A stretch of 64,000 bases of DNA from Rhizobium etli_C (GTDB lineage: Bacteria; Pseudomonadota; Alphaproteobacteria; Rhizobiales; Rhizobiaceae). The notes beneath the pieces are model-generated. The model did no database searches and was not told the DNA's origin. It saw only the letters and a list, made by a program, of their open reading frames with translations. Made by a program: the position numbers and the translations under genes. Positions 1-8,223 of this stretch are shown here, piece by piece. The DNA lies in NCBI RefSeq assembly GCF_014198605.1, contig NZ_JACIHU010000016.1; one strand, written 5' to 3'. Numbering within the stretch: position 1 is the first letter of the stretch; each line of letters starts with the position of its first letter.

Positions 1-558
1 GTCGGCGGGGCGACCACGCTTGGCGCCGACGCGAGCCTTGGTTGAGACCACGTGAGTCTCCGTTGCGGCATCGACGTCTTGCTGCCCCGAACTCCGCGAC
101 GACGTCTTGCCGCTGCTCAATCCGAACGCCTTCTTGAACCCTGACGCCATGCGCGACGTAAATCCGCGGCGTTTGCCCTGCGGCGCCGCGGCGACTTCGC
201 CCGCCTCCGCCATATTGCTCGATGTCTTGCTCCCCGAGCCGCCGAATCGCAAGCTGCTGGAGCCCGCCCGAGAGACGTCTATGCTGTGGCGGGCGCCGCT
301 CAACGAGTTCTCCGGCGCCAACGACTGCGGCGTCACTCGCATCGAACCGCCCACGGATCTGCGACGCGGCACACGGTCGCCGGCGTCACTGTCGTGCGAA
401 CCGAGGCGCAAGTCGCTCAGATCCTGTTCCACATCTCGTCTCTGTGAATTGTACTCCCGGATCCAGGCGTCCGTATCGAAAGCTCCGGTCACGCCTTCGA
501 TCCACTCACTTACTTCGCGAGAATCGTCATCGCGCGGCTGGTTCCGTCTTGGGTACAT
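1..558 (-). CDS. Putative type III effector, 5' part only (runs off left edge)
   Basis: The frame is open from an ATG at 558 to the window edge, so at least 186 residues are visible and the C-terminus is missing. GGAGG lies about 10 nt before the ATG, supporting this start. The N-terminus is polar and serine-rich and contains SEWIEGVTG near residue 20. Very similar short motifs occur near the N-terminus of the proteins at 1628 and 35013, which look like secreted rhizobial effectors. A basic stretch (PQGKRRGF, then GFKKAFGLSSGK) follows near residues 125-150. No catalytic domain is visible yet. The frame also stays open upstream through an IS3 transposase fragment up to 1104, so a transposase-effector fusion could be made. 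Identity as an effector is inferred from N-terminal style and neighbours. Confidence 0.5.
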   Translation of the reverse strand, partial: MYPRRNQPRDDDSREVSEWIEGVTGAFDTDAWIREYNSQRRDVEQDLSDLRLGSHDSDAGDRVPRRRSVGGSMRVTPQSLAPENSLSGARHSIDVSRAGSSSLRFGGSGSKTSSNMAEAGEVAAAPQGKRRGFTSRMASGFKKAFGLSSGKTSSRSSGQQDVDAATETHVVSTKARVGAKRGRPAD

Positions 559-596
559 CGATGCCGGTCCTCCGGAAATCAAATTTGGAACCTCGA

Positions 597-1104
597 TCCT
601 ATTGACGCCGGACGGCTCTCCTTCCCGTCGAAGCAGGACGAACAGTCGCCGATAGCCGAAACGCCGACGCTCGTTTGCAAGGTCACGCAGCTTTGCCCGC
701 AGCGCCACCTCCGGCGGTCGGCAGGACCGATAACGCACCGTCTTGCGGTCGGCGGATATGATCTGGCAGGCCCGCCGCTCCGAAAGACCCATCACGGCCT
801 TCAGATGCGTGACGGCTTCACGCTTGGCGGCAGGCCCTACCATTTTTTTTGCAAGAAGCTCGCGGAGCGCGGCCGCATCCAGCATCTGTTCGGCCAGCAG
901 CTTTTTCAGCCTGGCGTTCTCGTCCTCAAGCGCCTTCAGCCGCTTGGCCTCGGACACTTCCATACCACCGTATTTGGCTTTCCAGTTGTAAAACGTCGCT
1001 TCCGAAATCCCGTGCTTACGGCAGAGGTCGGCCGCCTTCGCGCCTGCCTCCTGCTCCTTCAGTACCGCAATTATCTGCTCTTCGGTAAACCTCTGCTTCT
1101 TCAT
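597..1104 (-). pseudogene. IS3-family transposase OrfA plus start of OrfB, fused and truncated
   Basis: The ATG at 1104 starts a typical IS3-group OrfA (MKKQRFTEEQIIAVLKEQEA, HTH, then a leucine-zipper-like stretch LKALEDENARLKKLLAEQ). It runs into the beginning of OrfB (SERRACQIISADRKTVRYRS, then RRFGYRRLFVLLRREGEPSG). IS3 elements normally join the two frames by -1 slippage on a short A run. Here the run at 843-850 is eight A long and OrfA and OrfB are in one frame without slippage. Homology stops near 597, before the DDE catalytic domain, and the frame continues into the effector gene at 558. The element is therefore inactive. Confidence 0.9.
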
Positions 1105-1167
1105 TCGTCCGTCCTTTGATGGGCCGGACTCTAATCAATTCTGGAGGAAATTCGCAGTGGCAGGTCA
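597..1167 (-). mobile_element. Truncated IS3-family element
   Basis: The fragment holds orfA and the start of orfB. A likely terminal repeat, TGACCTGCCACTGCGA read on the minus strand, begins at about 1167. The other end of the element is missing because the sequence switches to effector-gene DNA near 597. No target duplication can be defined. Confidence 0.65.
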
Positions 1168-1627
1168 CCTTCACCACCTAAGGGGTCACGTGGCTCCGCT
1201 TTTCCAAAGCATTTTAGAATATCGATTTTGCATGATGGCGACCAGTCCGGTTGCACTAGCATATGCGTAATCTGCAATTGGAGACCAACAACGGTGAAAA
1301 CAGAACAGGCCCGCGGGGCGGTAAATTTTCCGAGACGCCTCTAACATTCAAGCTAATCTTAGCCCTGCCGCAGCGCAGACACCTCCGACGGACTGTCAGC
1401 CGATTCGACGATGGTCTGGCGAAGGGAGCCACGCTTTCGCGGATCCTCGAGGCTTGGGCTGAGGTAAAGGGATCAGGAGCGGCGCATGCAACGCGCACCG
1501 CCCGCTTCATCGAGTCTAGCAGTCACGTATCCGCTTTATAGGCCGGACATGTGAGCGCACCGTTCCCATGTGAAGCGACTGAAAAGAATGCGCTTCATCA
1601 CACCTTTCACTCTCAGGAGAGACCGCC
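1168..1627. other. Intergenic stretch upstream of the NopP-like gene
   Basis: About 460 bases without a convincing gene; short open frames on both strands have no recognisable content. It should carry the promoter of the gene at 1628. A GTCAGC core at 1395-1400 is followed by TTCG, weakly reminiscent of a tts box, but the spacing is off by a base and the second half is missing. Confidence 0.4.
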
Positions 1628-2515
1628 ATGGATAACTCAGAACGATCGCTGCGCTACAACATTTCCGAGGAAGATGATCGCACCCGGGCCATGGCGGGGT
1701 GGATCGAGAATATGACCGGGGCACAAACGCTTACGGGCATGCCGTCCCGATCAACGCCAGATCCCCATGCTCTTTCGCCTTCGTCGCCAACGCGACCATA
1801 CTCGCTCTCTTCCGAACCTCCAATTAAGGTGCTCGACAGATCGACATTTGCCAGAAAAGTAAGGGAATTTTACGGTGATGAAATCAAGCACATTTCCGTC
1901 AATCCACAAGAGTACTCGCCCTTCGTGTCCTCTAAAGCCCTGCGTACGGCTACCATCGCTCGACTCTACGGCGGCACCGACAATGATACGCCCAGCGCGC
2001 GATATTTCAGCTATGATCTGGGAGAACGAAGCGTTGGGCTTTTAAGAACAGAGGATGGATTTAGCATCGAAAACGAGCCGTGGCGGGAACTATTTCCCGG
2101 TCGAAGAAGAATCACGTCGATTGTAGACCTTCGCGTTACTCATCCGCTTGTCGAGAACGCAGGCGATATTCTGCTCGAACATCAACTTCAACTCGACGGC
2201 GAACAGCCGTTGATCATGTCACGTCCCGCTACGCCGGAGATGGGAACCCGTCTAGAGCAGATGGGTTTCGTTAATGTGGGTGAAAATCGCTGGGTGCTCG
2301 ACCCTACGCAACATCCCGACAAGTGGACAAAGAATAGCAAGGGTGGATGGCAGCGCGCCGACAAACCTTGGAGTTATCTCTCTAAAACCGTGGAGTATCT
2401 TAGCGACGATGAAGCAGGTGTCGAGGAGCATTCGAGTGACGCCAGTGTCGAGACAGATTCATCCGATGATGACCCGTCTTGGTACTTCGAACACCTCAAT
2501 TTGAACCGCGGCTAA
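1628..2515 (+). CDS. Putative type III effector, NopP-like
   Basis: A 295-residue protein starting at an ATG preceded by AGGAGA 9 nt upstream. The N-terminal 60 residues are Ser/Pro-rich and include AGWIENMTG near residue 23, similar to the motif in the effector-like proteins at 558 and 35013. The central part (about 70-250) is a folded domain with LVENAGDILLEHQL and PEMGTRLEQMGFVNVG, which resembles the GNAT-like layout I associate with the rhizobial nodulation outer protein NopP. The C-terminus is acidic (SSDASVETDSSDDD). Family knowledge: NopP is secreted by the symbiotic type III system into legume cells. The name rests on memory of the family, not on an alignment. There is no operon partner; the gene stands alone between an IS3 fragment and a pseudogene cluster. 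Confidence 0.6.
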   Translation: MDNSERSLRYNISEEDDRTRAMAGWIENMTGAQTLTGMPSRSTPDPHALSPSSPTRPYSLSSEPPIKVLDRSTFARKVREFYGDEIKHISVNPQEYSPFVSSKALRTATIARLYGGTDNDTPSARYFSYDLGERSVGLLRTEDGFSIENEPWRELFPGRRRITSIVDLRVTHPLVENAGDILLEHQLQLDGEQPLIMSRPATPEMGTRLEQMGFVNVGENRWVLDPTQHPDKWTKNSKGGWQRADKPWSYLSKTVEYLSDDEAGVEEHSSDASVETDSSDDDPSWYFEHLNLNRG

Positions 2516-2789
2516 AAGCTTGCCTCATCGTGAGGACTTTTTGCGCCGCCGGCTGAGTTGATACGCCCTTGTATTACGGGAGGACGCAGGCGAAGATTAG
2601 AGACTGCAATAATTGCTGCGACTCTCTGCGACGGCCCGCCTCATGCTGCACTCCGATCCTGCCGCGATGCAGATTGGCGGGGCTGGCTTCTGGGTGGTCC
2701 GCAACGATATCGCCGTTGGGGGTATCTTCTGATAATGGCCGTCGGGTTCGAAAACCTTCTGGTTGAGCCCCTAAAAGATCACCCAGGTA
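2516..2789. other. Gap between NopP-like gene and dehydrogenase remnant
   Basis: No convincing gene. Short frames on both strands are not recognisable. Probably recombination debris. Confidence 0.35.
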
Positions 2790-3345
2790 CTCCCCAGGCG
2801 CCTCATGAATAACGACACCGAAGCGCTTGAACTCGAATCGCTCGTATCCGGACCCGTCGCCAAGCCCAAGGCGACCGTCCGACACGATGTCGATGAATGA
2901 TCGACGTGCGAGCTGACCGGAAACCGCAAGGTCCGGTCGACATCATCGGGACGCGCCCATGGGCCCCATCGGCACGCGTCGGCGAATAGCGGCGAGATCC
3001 GTCTCGTCGGCGCGTTCCAGTTCTCGACCATCGGCGTGCGCACATAGCCGAGCTCTTATGGCCGTCAGGCCCACTCGACGCGACGCCAACTCGCATGCCA
3101 AACTTTTCGTGATCAAGATCAGGCCCCTTCCAGGCAGCGTAGCCGTTGCGTCTGGGGCGCCCAGCAACCCGCCCAGCGAGGCCACATTGAAGATCGCAGG
3201 GCCGCGCGGCAACGCCGCACCGCACCGTTCCGCTTCCAGGAAGATCCACGGCAACGACAATGTCGCCGTTTGTCGCAAAGGCATCGACCAGAGCGCGGCC
3301 AATCCCGCCTGCAGCGCGTGTAATGACGGCGGGTGTCTGCTTGCT
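2790..3345 (-). pseudogene. Short-chain dehydrogenase/reductase, multiply frameshifted
   Basis: SDR signatures appear in order but in all three minus-strand frames: the Rossmann loop (AVITRAAGGIGRALVDAFA) near 3330, IFNVASLGGLLGAPDATA near 3180, then TKSLACELASR, RTPMVENW and ARPDDVDRTLRF. The catalytic Tyr-x-x-x-Lys that should follow GAPDATA is destroyed, reading as TLPGRGL. At least three frameshifts separate the pieces, so no functional enzyme can be made. It lies in a run of decayed genes, all on the minus strand until nifB. Confidence 0.8.
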
Positions 3346-3439
3346 TCATGGATTAGCTTCTCCTGCTCCGGCGTATGCGATCTAACGCTAAAGGAGCCAG
3401 ATGACAGCAAGTTAGCACCACGTCCCGGAAAAGAAGAGT

Positions 3440-4025
3440 TCGGCACCAGCTGAACGCGCCGCTATTCCGCCTCGGCTTTTCATGCTCTTTGCCGCTTCCG
3501 AGCGTATAGACCGGGTCGTTAGAATGCGATGTTCCGATCGGCTGCCTGAAACCGAACCGCTCAAACTCTGGCGACGCCGCCTGCTGTGTCTGCTCCTCGA
3601 GCCAATCATAGACCACTGTGCGGTCGGCAATTCTCCACTCCCCTTCCCTTTTCAGAAAATGGTCGCAATATCGACCACATAGGAGAAACCTGGCAACGTT
3701 TGATCCGGCCGCAGTCCGGCCCTCGTTGGAGCGCAGTGAAGTAGCTCTCGACAGGTGCTTCAGCCGGGCTGATAAACTCAATCAGAACGTTGGTGATCTG
3801 GTGGATGTTGCGCGGTTCGGTCTTGAAGACACCAAGCGTGAACTCAATGAATCCCTCGGCGGAGCCCGTGTACGCTCCGTGAACGTCCTGCGCATCAGGC
3901 CAGAAGGAGCTGCGCAGCCCCGCCTCGTCCGCCCGTCTATCCCGCGGCAATACCGATAGGACAGTCGCGGATCGTTTCGCGATCATGCAATTCGACCCAT
4001 TTTCGTGGTCCATGGCCCGTCGCAA
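3440..4025 (-). pseudogene. SnoaL/NTF2-like protein, frameshifted
   Basis: Two overlapping minus frames give one cone-fold-like protein. The first carries DEAGLRSSFWPDAQDVHGAY and EGFIEFTLGVFKTEPRNIHQ. After a frameshift near 3700 the second carries FLLCGRYCDHFLKREGEWRI and ADRTVVYDWLEEQ. This order (active-site acidic/His region, then the xGRYxDxFxRxxGxWRI strand) is typical of SnoaL-like or aromatic dioxygenase beta-type proteins. It sits just upstream of the SDR remnant on the same strand, so both may come from one lost catabolic operon. Confidence 0.7.
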
Positions 4026-4620
4026 GTCTGGTCTTGAGTTGAAAATGGCGTTCTATGCATCTGCGAACGGACATTCGCGCCGTCGGCGCTTGACTTGGCC
4101 TCGCAATGCCACTTCCCAGGGAACGTCTGTGAACTCAAACAGCGTGCGTAGGACAGCAACTCCCGCGCAATCAAGGACCATTGGTGCGTTGGATTTTGTC
4201 TGCAAGAACAGCCAGGGCCTCTCTGCGCTTGTGTGGAAGGTAGCTAACGGTCCATTCGGCGACAATGCGATCGACGAGTTCGCCAGAAAGAGCCCAATGT
4301 CGACTGGATCCCCGTTTGCGGCCGCCGGGGCTGCCGGTGCCTGTCTCGGCGAAGTCTCCTCCAAAGCCTGTATCCGAACGATCCTGCCTGGCTCCCAATC
4401 GGGCTCGTCTGACCGAGCGGGAGCGGCTGATCGACGCGAGGGAGAAATCTGGGGCCAGGCGGCTCGCCTCTCGGCGTCACCCCACGTTAGGCTGGTTATG
4501 CCATCCGCGGGCATCAAATCGGGGTGAAAGAAAGTTCTAAGCCTGGTGTGGTCGAGCGGCCCGACCTGCCCTCCTCAACTCAAGCACTCGAGGCGAGCCG
4601 CCATTTTACCGGTGTAGGTC
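4026..4620. other. Decayed region upstream of the nifB promoter
   Basis: A minus-strand frame at 4053-4517 and overlapping frames look like a broken gene (for example SGELVDRIVAEWTVSYLPHK and LDCAGVAVLRTLFEF), but no family is recognised. It may be a further member of the lost operon that included the SnoaL-like and SDR genes. Confidence 0.35.
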
Positions 4621-4623
4621 TAT

Positions 4624-4639
4624 TGTCGAATGCCTGACA
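4624..4639 (+). promoter_or_regulatory. NifA upstream activating sequence
   Basis: TGT-CGAATGCCTG-ACA is a perfect TGT-N10-ACA NifA site. It ends 75 bases before the sigma-54 -24 element at 4715, a usual distance for looping activation. Confidence 0.85.
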
Positions 4640-4712
4640 ACCCTATGTCGGGTCGCAAATGGAGGGAACCGGACAAAAAACTCTAACCAATTGAAAACTA
4701 ACGCAATTTTCA

Positions 4713-4730
4713 TTGGCATGGCCCTTGCTT
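4713..4730 (+). promoter_or_regulatory. Sigma-54 (RpoN) -24/-12 promoter of nifB
   Basis: TTGGCATGGCCCTTGCTT has the invariant GG (4715-4716) and GC (4727-4728) separated by exactly 10 bases. With the NifA site 75 bases upstream, this is a complete nitrogen-fixation-type promoter driving the nifB remnant that starts at 4767. Confidence 0.88.
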
Positions 4731-4766
4731 CTTGAACCGCGACGTTAAGCAGCAACGGAGCCTTTA

Positions 4767-5600
4767 ATGCCCCCACCAATGATTTCGCTCAAGAACCTGA
4801 CCAGCACGACAACTATGAACCAACTGCTGGCCACAGCGAAGTCCACTGCTTGCGCCGCGTCATTGTGCGGTTCGTCCGCAAAGCCGCACCACGTCGAGCC
4901 GGCTGTCTGGGAGAAAATCACGGACCTTTCCTGCTATTTAGAAAAAGCGCACTACTATTTCGCGCGCATGCACGTCGTAGCCGCACCAGCTTGCAATATC
5001 CAGTGCAACTACTGCAATAGTAAATACTGCGCCAACGAAAGCCGGCCTACGCCTGACCAGGCGCTGCGAAAGGTCGTTGCGGTCGCCAATGAAGTCCCTC
5101 AGCTTTCCGTGCTCTTTATCGCCGGACCAAGCGATGCCTGTTATGACCGGAAGAAGACAAAGGCGACATTTGCACGCGGAGCCACAGAGGTCCCCGATAT
5201 CAAGCTGTGTCTTTCAACCAACGGTCCGGCAGTGCCAGACCGTGTCGGCGAGCCTGCTGACATAAATGTTGATCACTTGACGATCACCATCAAAATGGTC
5301 GATCCGAGAGCCGGCGCGAAGATATCCGCGCCACTGCAGGGCCGAGCCGCAGCTCAGCAGAAGCCCGGATACAAGCAGACCCCGCGAGCACATAGGCATC
5401 CAAGTCTCGATATTCGTCCAACATGCCTGGCACTCTCGGGCGCAGCAGCGCTGAGCTCTTGGTCATTTCCCCGCGCAAAATCCCCGTTTGCTCTCTTTGA
5501 TGCTTCGGGAGCATCCCGATCACCGCTTCTGTGTCAGTCTGCTCCCGTCTCCAACGCTGCGGCGACCTCCTTGCGCAGCCATTTATGCTGCGGGTCGTGA
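4767..5600 (+). pseudogene. nifB: nifB fragment (FeMo-cofactor biosynthesis radical SAM protein), truncated
   Basis: Residues 1 to about 187 match the NifB N-terminus: ISLKNLTSTTT, PAVWEKI, then the radical-SAM cluster APACNIQCNYCNSKY with its CxxxCxxC intact, CANESRP, TPDQALRKVVAVANEVPQLS, PDIKLCLSTNG and VDHLTITIKMVDP. Several short in-frame losses are visible: the Asp of the usual KYDCANESR and the segment between ESRP and TPDQA. The family's GPGDACY reads GPSDACY. Homology ends at GAKIS near 5325; the rest of the 277-residue frame is unrelated sequence. NifB normally has about 480-500 residues, so the scaffold-binding C-terminus is gone. The promoter is intact, suggesting a duplicated nif copy that has decayed since. 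Confidence 0.9.
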
Positions 5601-6544
5601 TGGCACCGCTCGTGCCAGATGAGCATGACCTTGTACGGTGCCGGCTCGAGGGGTGGATCAACAACCCTAAGCGGCAGCATCGCAGAAACTTGGGTCGCAA
5701 CGCGGCGCGGGACGAGCAATACCAAATCCGTCCCCGAAGCCACCACCGCTGCCGTGAGAACGCTGGAAAAAAGTATGGGACTACGATCCTCTCGCAGGTT
5801 GGGCAAGTGGTCGTAGATCGGGCCGAAATGGTCGGGGGAGTCCGTACTGATGGCAGCGTGACGCAAGGTCGCGAAGTTGTCGATCGTCCATTCCTGCGCC
5901 AGCGCGGGATGGTCGTGGCGCAACAAACACGCGAAGCGGTCTGTATAGAGACTGCGCCGAAAATAGCCAGGCAGTTGCACGTCAATATGCCCAACGGCCA
6001 AATCAATATCACCTTGCTCAAGCCCCCGCACGGCACGATCAAACGGCAAACAGGCGAGTGTGTCGAGATGAGGGGCACGCTCGCGTAACCACGGCAGGAG
6101 GCGCGGTAGTACAGCCAAAGCTTGATGATCGGGGATCGCCAGCGTTGCCCCCCTCCCCCATTCTTTTGAGATTACGCTGCGGCTTGTCACCATCTCTCGG
6201 ATCGTACGCAGTGCCGACGGCAGCCTTTGAGCCAAGTGTTCGCCTTGCGGCGTTGGGATCAAACCCGTTGAAGACCGCACCAGCAGGTCATCATTGAACA
6301 TGCCGCGCAGCCTTCCCAGTGCCCGGCTCATCGCCGGTTGACTCCGCCCGATGTGCTGGCCCGCGTGCGTCACGTTCCGGTATTCGAGCAGAGCCTCGAG
6401 CGCGACCAGGAGGTTGAGGTCTATTGATGCCAAGTTTATCTGGTGTCCAGTGAGGCGCTCTCCTCTCCAATCTTGCAACATCTTTCGCCTATAAGCGAGT
6501 TGATCCGTCACCTCTTTTTCTACATAGCGTTTCATGACGTTCAT
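5534..6544 (-). CDS. LysR-family transcriptional regulator
   Basis: A 336-residue protein. The DNA-binding domain is at about residues 40-100 (SIDLNLLVALEALLEYRNVT, then GRSQPAMSRALGRLRGMFND, LLVRSSTGLIPTPQG). The substrate-binding domain fills the rest (TLAIPDHQALAVLPRLLPWL, DIDLAVGHIDVQLPGYFRRS). The SIDLNLLVALEAL layout is that of the NodD/NahR-like branch of LysR proteins, but NodD-specific N-terminal residues are not present. The start may be a few codons internal because the N-terminal extension is long for the family. It is the only intact gene in a run of pseudogenes, and its 3' end faces the nifB remnant. Its targets cannot be read from the sequence. Confidence 0.9.
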   Translation of the reverse strand: MNVMKRYVEKEVTDQLAYRRKMLQDWRGERLTGHQINLASIDLNLLVALEALLEYRNVTHAGQHIGRSQPAMSRALGRLRGMFNDDLLVRSSTGLIPTPQGEHLAQRLPSALRTIREMVTSRSVISKEWGRGATLAIPDHQALAVLPRLLPWLRERAPHLDTLACLPFDRAVRGLEQGDIDLAVGHIDVQLPGYFRRSLYTDRFACLLRHDHPALAQEWTIDNFATLRHAAISTDSPDHFGPIYDHLPNLREDRSPILFSSVLTAAVVASGTDLVLLVPRRVATQVSAMLPLRVVDPPLEPAPYKVMLIWHERCHHDPQHKWLRKEVAAALETGAD

Positions 6545-6612
6545 TCCTCAACAATCAATTCCGGGTCCAACGTTTTCGAGTTCATCTCGGCGGTGGAGCG
6601 CGGGTGACAACC

Positions 6613-7062
6613 TCATGGCATTGTGCCATCACGCGTCCAAGGGGCGGCCAGATCTGTGTGACGATGGCGATCACATGGAACATCGGGGTGTCCCACAGGA
6701 ATATAGCGCCCGTGTCGACTTCCCCGAGCCCGTTGCAACAGTCTCGGATCCGATGCTGGGGTGCTTGGGTGAAAGAGGCGCACGCGCTCGAGCACAGCGT
6801 TGCAATAGGCCTCGGTCGCATAATACGCGATGCGGTCGATGTCGCTCAGGTGAACACCTGCAGATGCGAGGCAATATTGAATCGAACGCATTGGTAACTT
6901 GTTGGAGTGCTTGATCCGGTTAAGGCGCTCCTCCTCGACCGCCGCTATCACTCGCCCGTCGCGAACGGGAACCGCAGCCCCATCGTGCATAAAGGTGCTC
7001 GGTAGATCGGACGAATTTTCGTAATCTTTGCTTAGACCGCCACTGAGCCCTAGACACAGCAT
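6613..7062 (-). pseudogene. nolO: nolO fragment (Nod-factor carbamoyltransferase), N-terminus only
   Basis: The ATG at 7062, preceded by GGAGAG, starts a sequence matching the NodU/NolO carbamoyltransferase N-terminus: MLCLGLSGGLSKDYENSSDL, FMHDGAAVPVRDGRVIAAVE, EEERLNRIKHSNKLPMRSIQ, DIDRIAYYATEAYCNA. After LFHPSTPASDP (near 6740) the similarity stops. About 110 recognisable residues remain of roughly 680. Family knowledge: NolO carbamoylates the non-reducing end of Nod factors and is found in Sinorhizobium fredii-like strains. This copy cannot be functional, but it is a good marker that a nodulation gene cluster was once adjacent. Confidence 0.85.
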
Positions 7063-7885
7063 GTTGCTCTCCAGTTCGTTTCGGAAGGTAGGTCGCTCTG
7101 GCCTGGCCACCGGCCTTCGTAGTTTCATAGGGTGGCGCTTGACAGTGCAGCTAGAGCTCACGGGGTCGAAGCCGATACCATTAGTGACCGGCGCGGCGAC
7201 ATTGCCGACAACCGATCCTGCGCAACCTTCTTGATCATTGTTGCGACGCCGCACAGAAACCCGGGCCGAAGCGCTTGCAGCAGAACTGCCTAACCTATCC
7301 ACATCACTCAATCCTTCATATTTCGGCCCGACAGCCGCAAGAAAACATCACGAGGTTTGGTGGCCCTGCAAAAGGCGCAGACCAAGTCCTCGCGGCTGCG
7401 AGCGCGCCTGCTCTGGCTTCTAGTGATTGTGGGAGATGCACTCACAGGTTAGTCGACCAGGGAACAGTGCTTCTTGTGAGAGCCCTATCAGCACTGAAAC
7501 GGGAGAAGCAACGGTGAAGATTCTGCCCGATCACGACCAGCGTAAGATAACAATCGAGGCCAGGCAACTGACAGAGGGCTCCAGGTCGAATTTCCAGCAT
7601 CGTCTCCGCACCTGAGGACCCATTTTTTTAGAACTCCACATAATCTACACAGCGCTCTTCAGCGTTTTCTAAGGGCAATCGTTTTGAGCAGTAAAATCGT
7701 TTTTGTGGATGGAATGCGTGCAAAAAGGAATGGGTGGATTCATAGCAAGGCGAGCGGCACTTTCAAACAGCGGCCGTGATGATCAACGTTTACGGCAAAT
7801 CCGCCTCCGACGTCGGTGCCGACGACCGACCTCCGAAATCCTCGTGTATCGTCGTACCCGCAACACTCCTTCTCTACTCTGGTTT
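7063..7885. other. Non-coding or decayed stretch upstream of nolO remnant
   Basis: About 820 bases with only short frames on both strands and no recognisable protein. An AT-richer segment around 7620-7720 is the most promoter-like part. No clear nod box was found by eye. Confidence 0.35.
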
Positions 7886-8215
7886 TCAGCCGATAAACCT
7901 AGCCGCAGCTTCGCCAGTCGGCACGTCGATAAGCGTGATCGGGCTTGCTGCAAGGAAACGGCGTTGGTTGTTGGTCGGCGCTGCCGCATCCAGCACCGCA
8001 AAACGTGGTGCGTTGGATCGCGTCATGATCCGTCGGGCGTAGGTGCGCAGCATCTGGTCGTTGAAGCGGCAGCCGATGAAGAAGAGCCTCTGTTGGTGCG
8101 CCGCTCCTTCACCGCTTCGCTGACCCACCTGAGCGGCGGAACTCCTTCCGTCGCTGATGAGACCGTTGATGGCCTGCTCGCCCGGCCTTCCGGTGGGTCG
8201 GCCGGCATCGAGACA
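7886..8215 (-). pseudogene. SIR2-like protein, C-terminal remnant with frameshift
   Basis: SEAVKERRTNRG near 8100 (one frame) continues after a frameshift as FFIGCRFNDQMLRTYARRIM, NAPRFAVLDA and PITLIDVPTGEAAARFIG. This is the C-terminal pattern of SIR2-like (NAD-binding) domain proteins, where RRTxRxFLFxGCRF forms part of the nucleotide fold. The N-terminal catalytic part is missing. It lies immediately downstream of the gene at 8224. Confidence 0.6.
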
Positions 8216-8223
8216 GGCGATTA

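Noticed and set aside
1395..1420. tts box for the NopP-like gene
   Set aside because: GTCAGC and TTCG are present, but spacing differs by a base and the second half site is missing. Not strong enough to list as a site.
2943..3446. 167-residue intact protein on the minus strand
   Set aside because: It is one frame of the broken SDR gene; conserved SDR motifs continue in the other two frames.
3959..4540. 180-residue plus-strand protein
   Set aside because: Basic, low-complexity, no start signal, and opposed by equally open minus frames; treated as decayed DNA.
5290..6078. 262-residue minus-strand frame
   Set aside because: It is a shifted frame of the LysR gene with no recognisable content.
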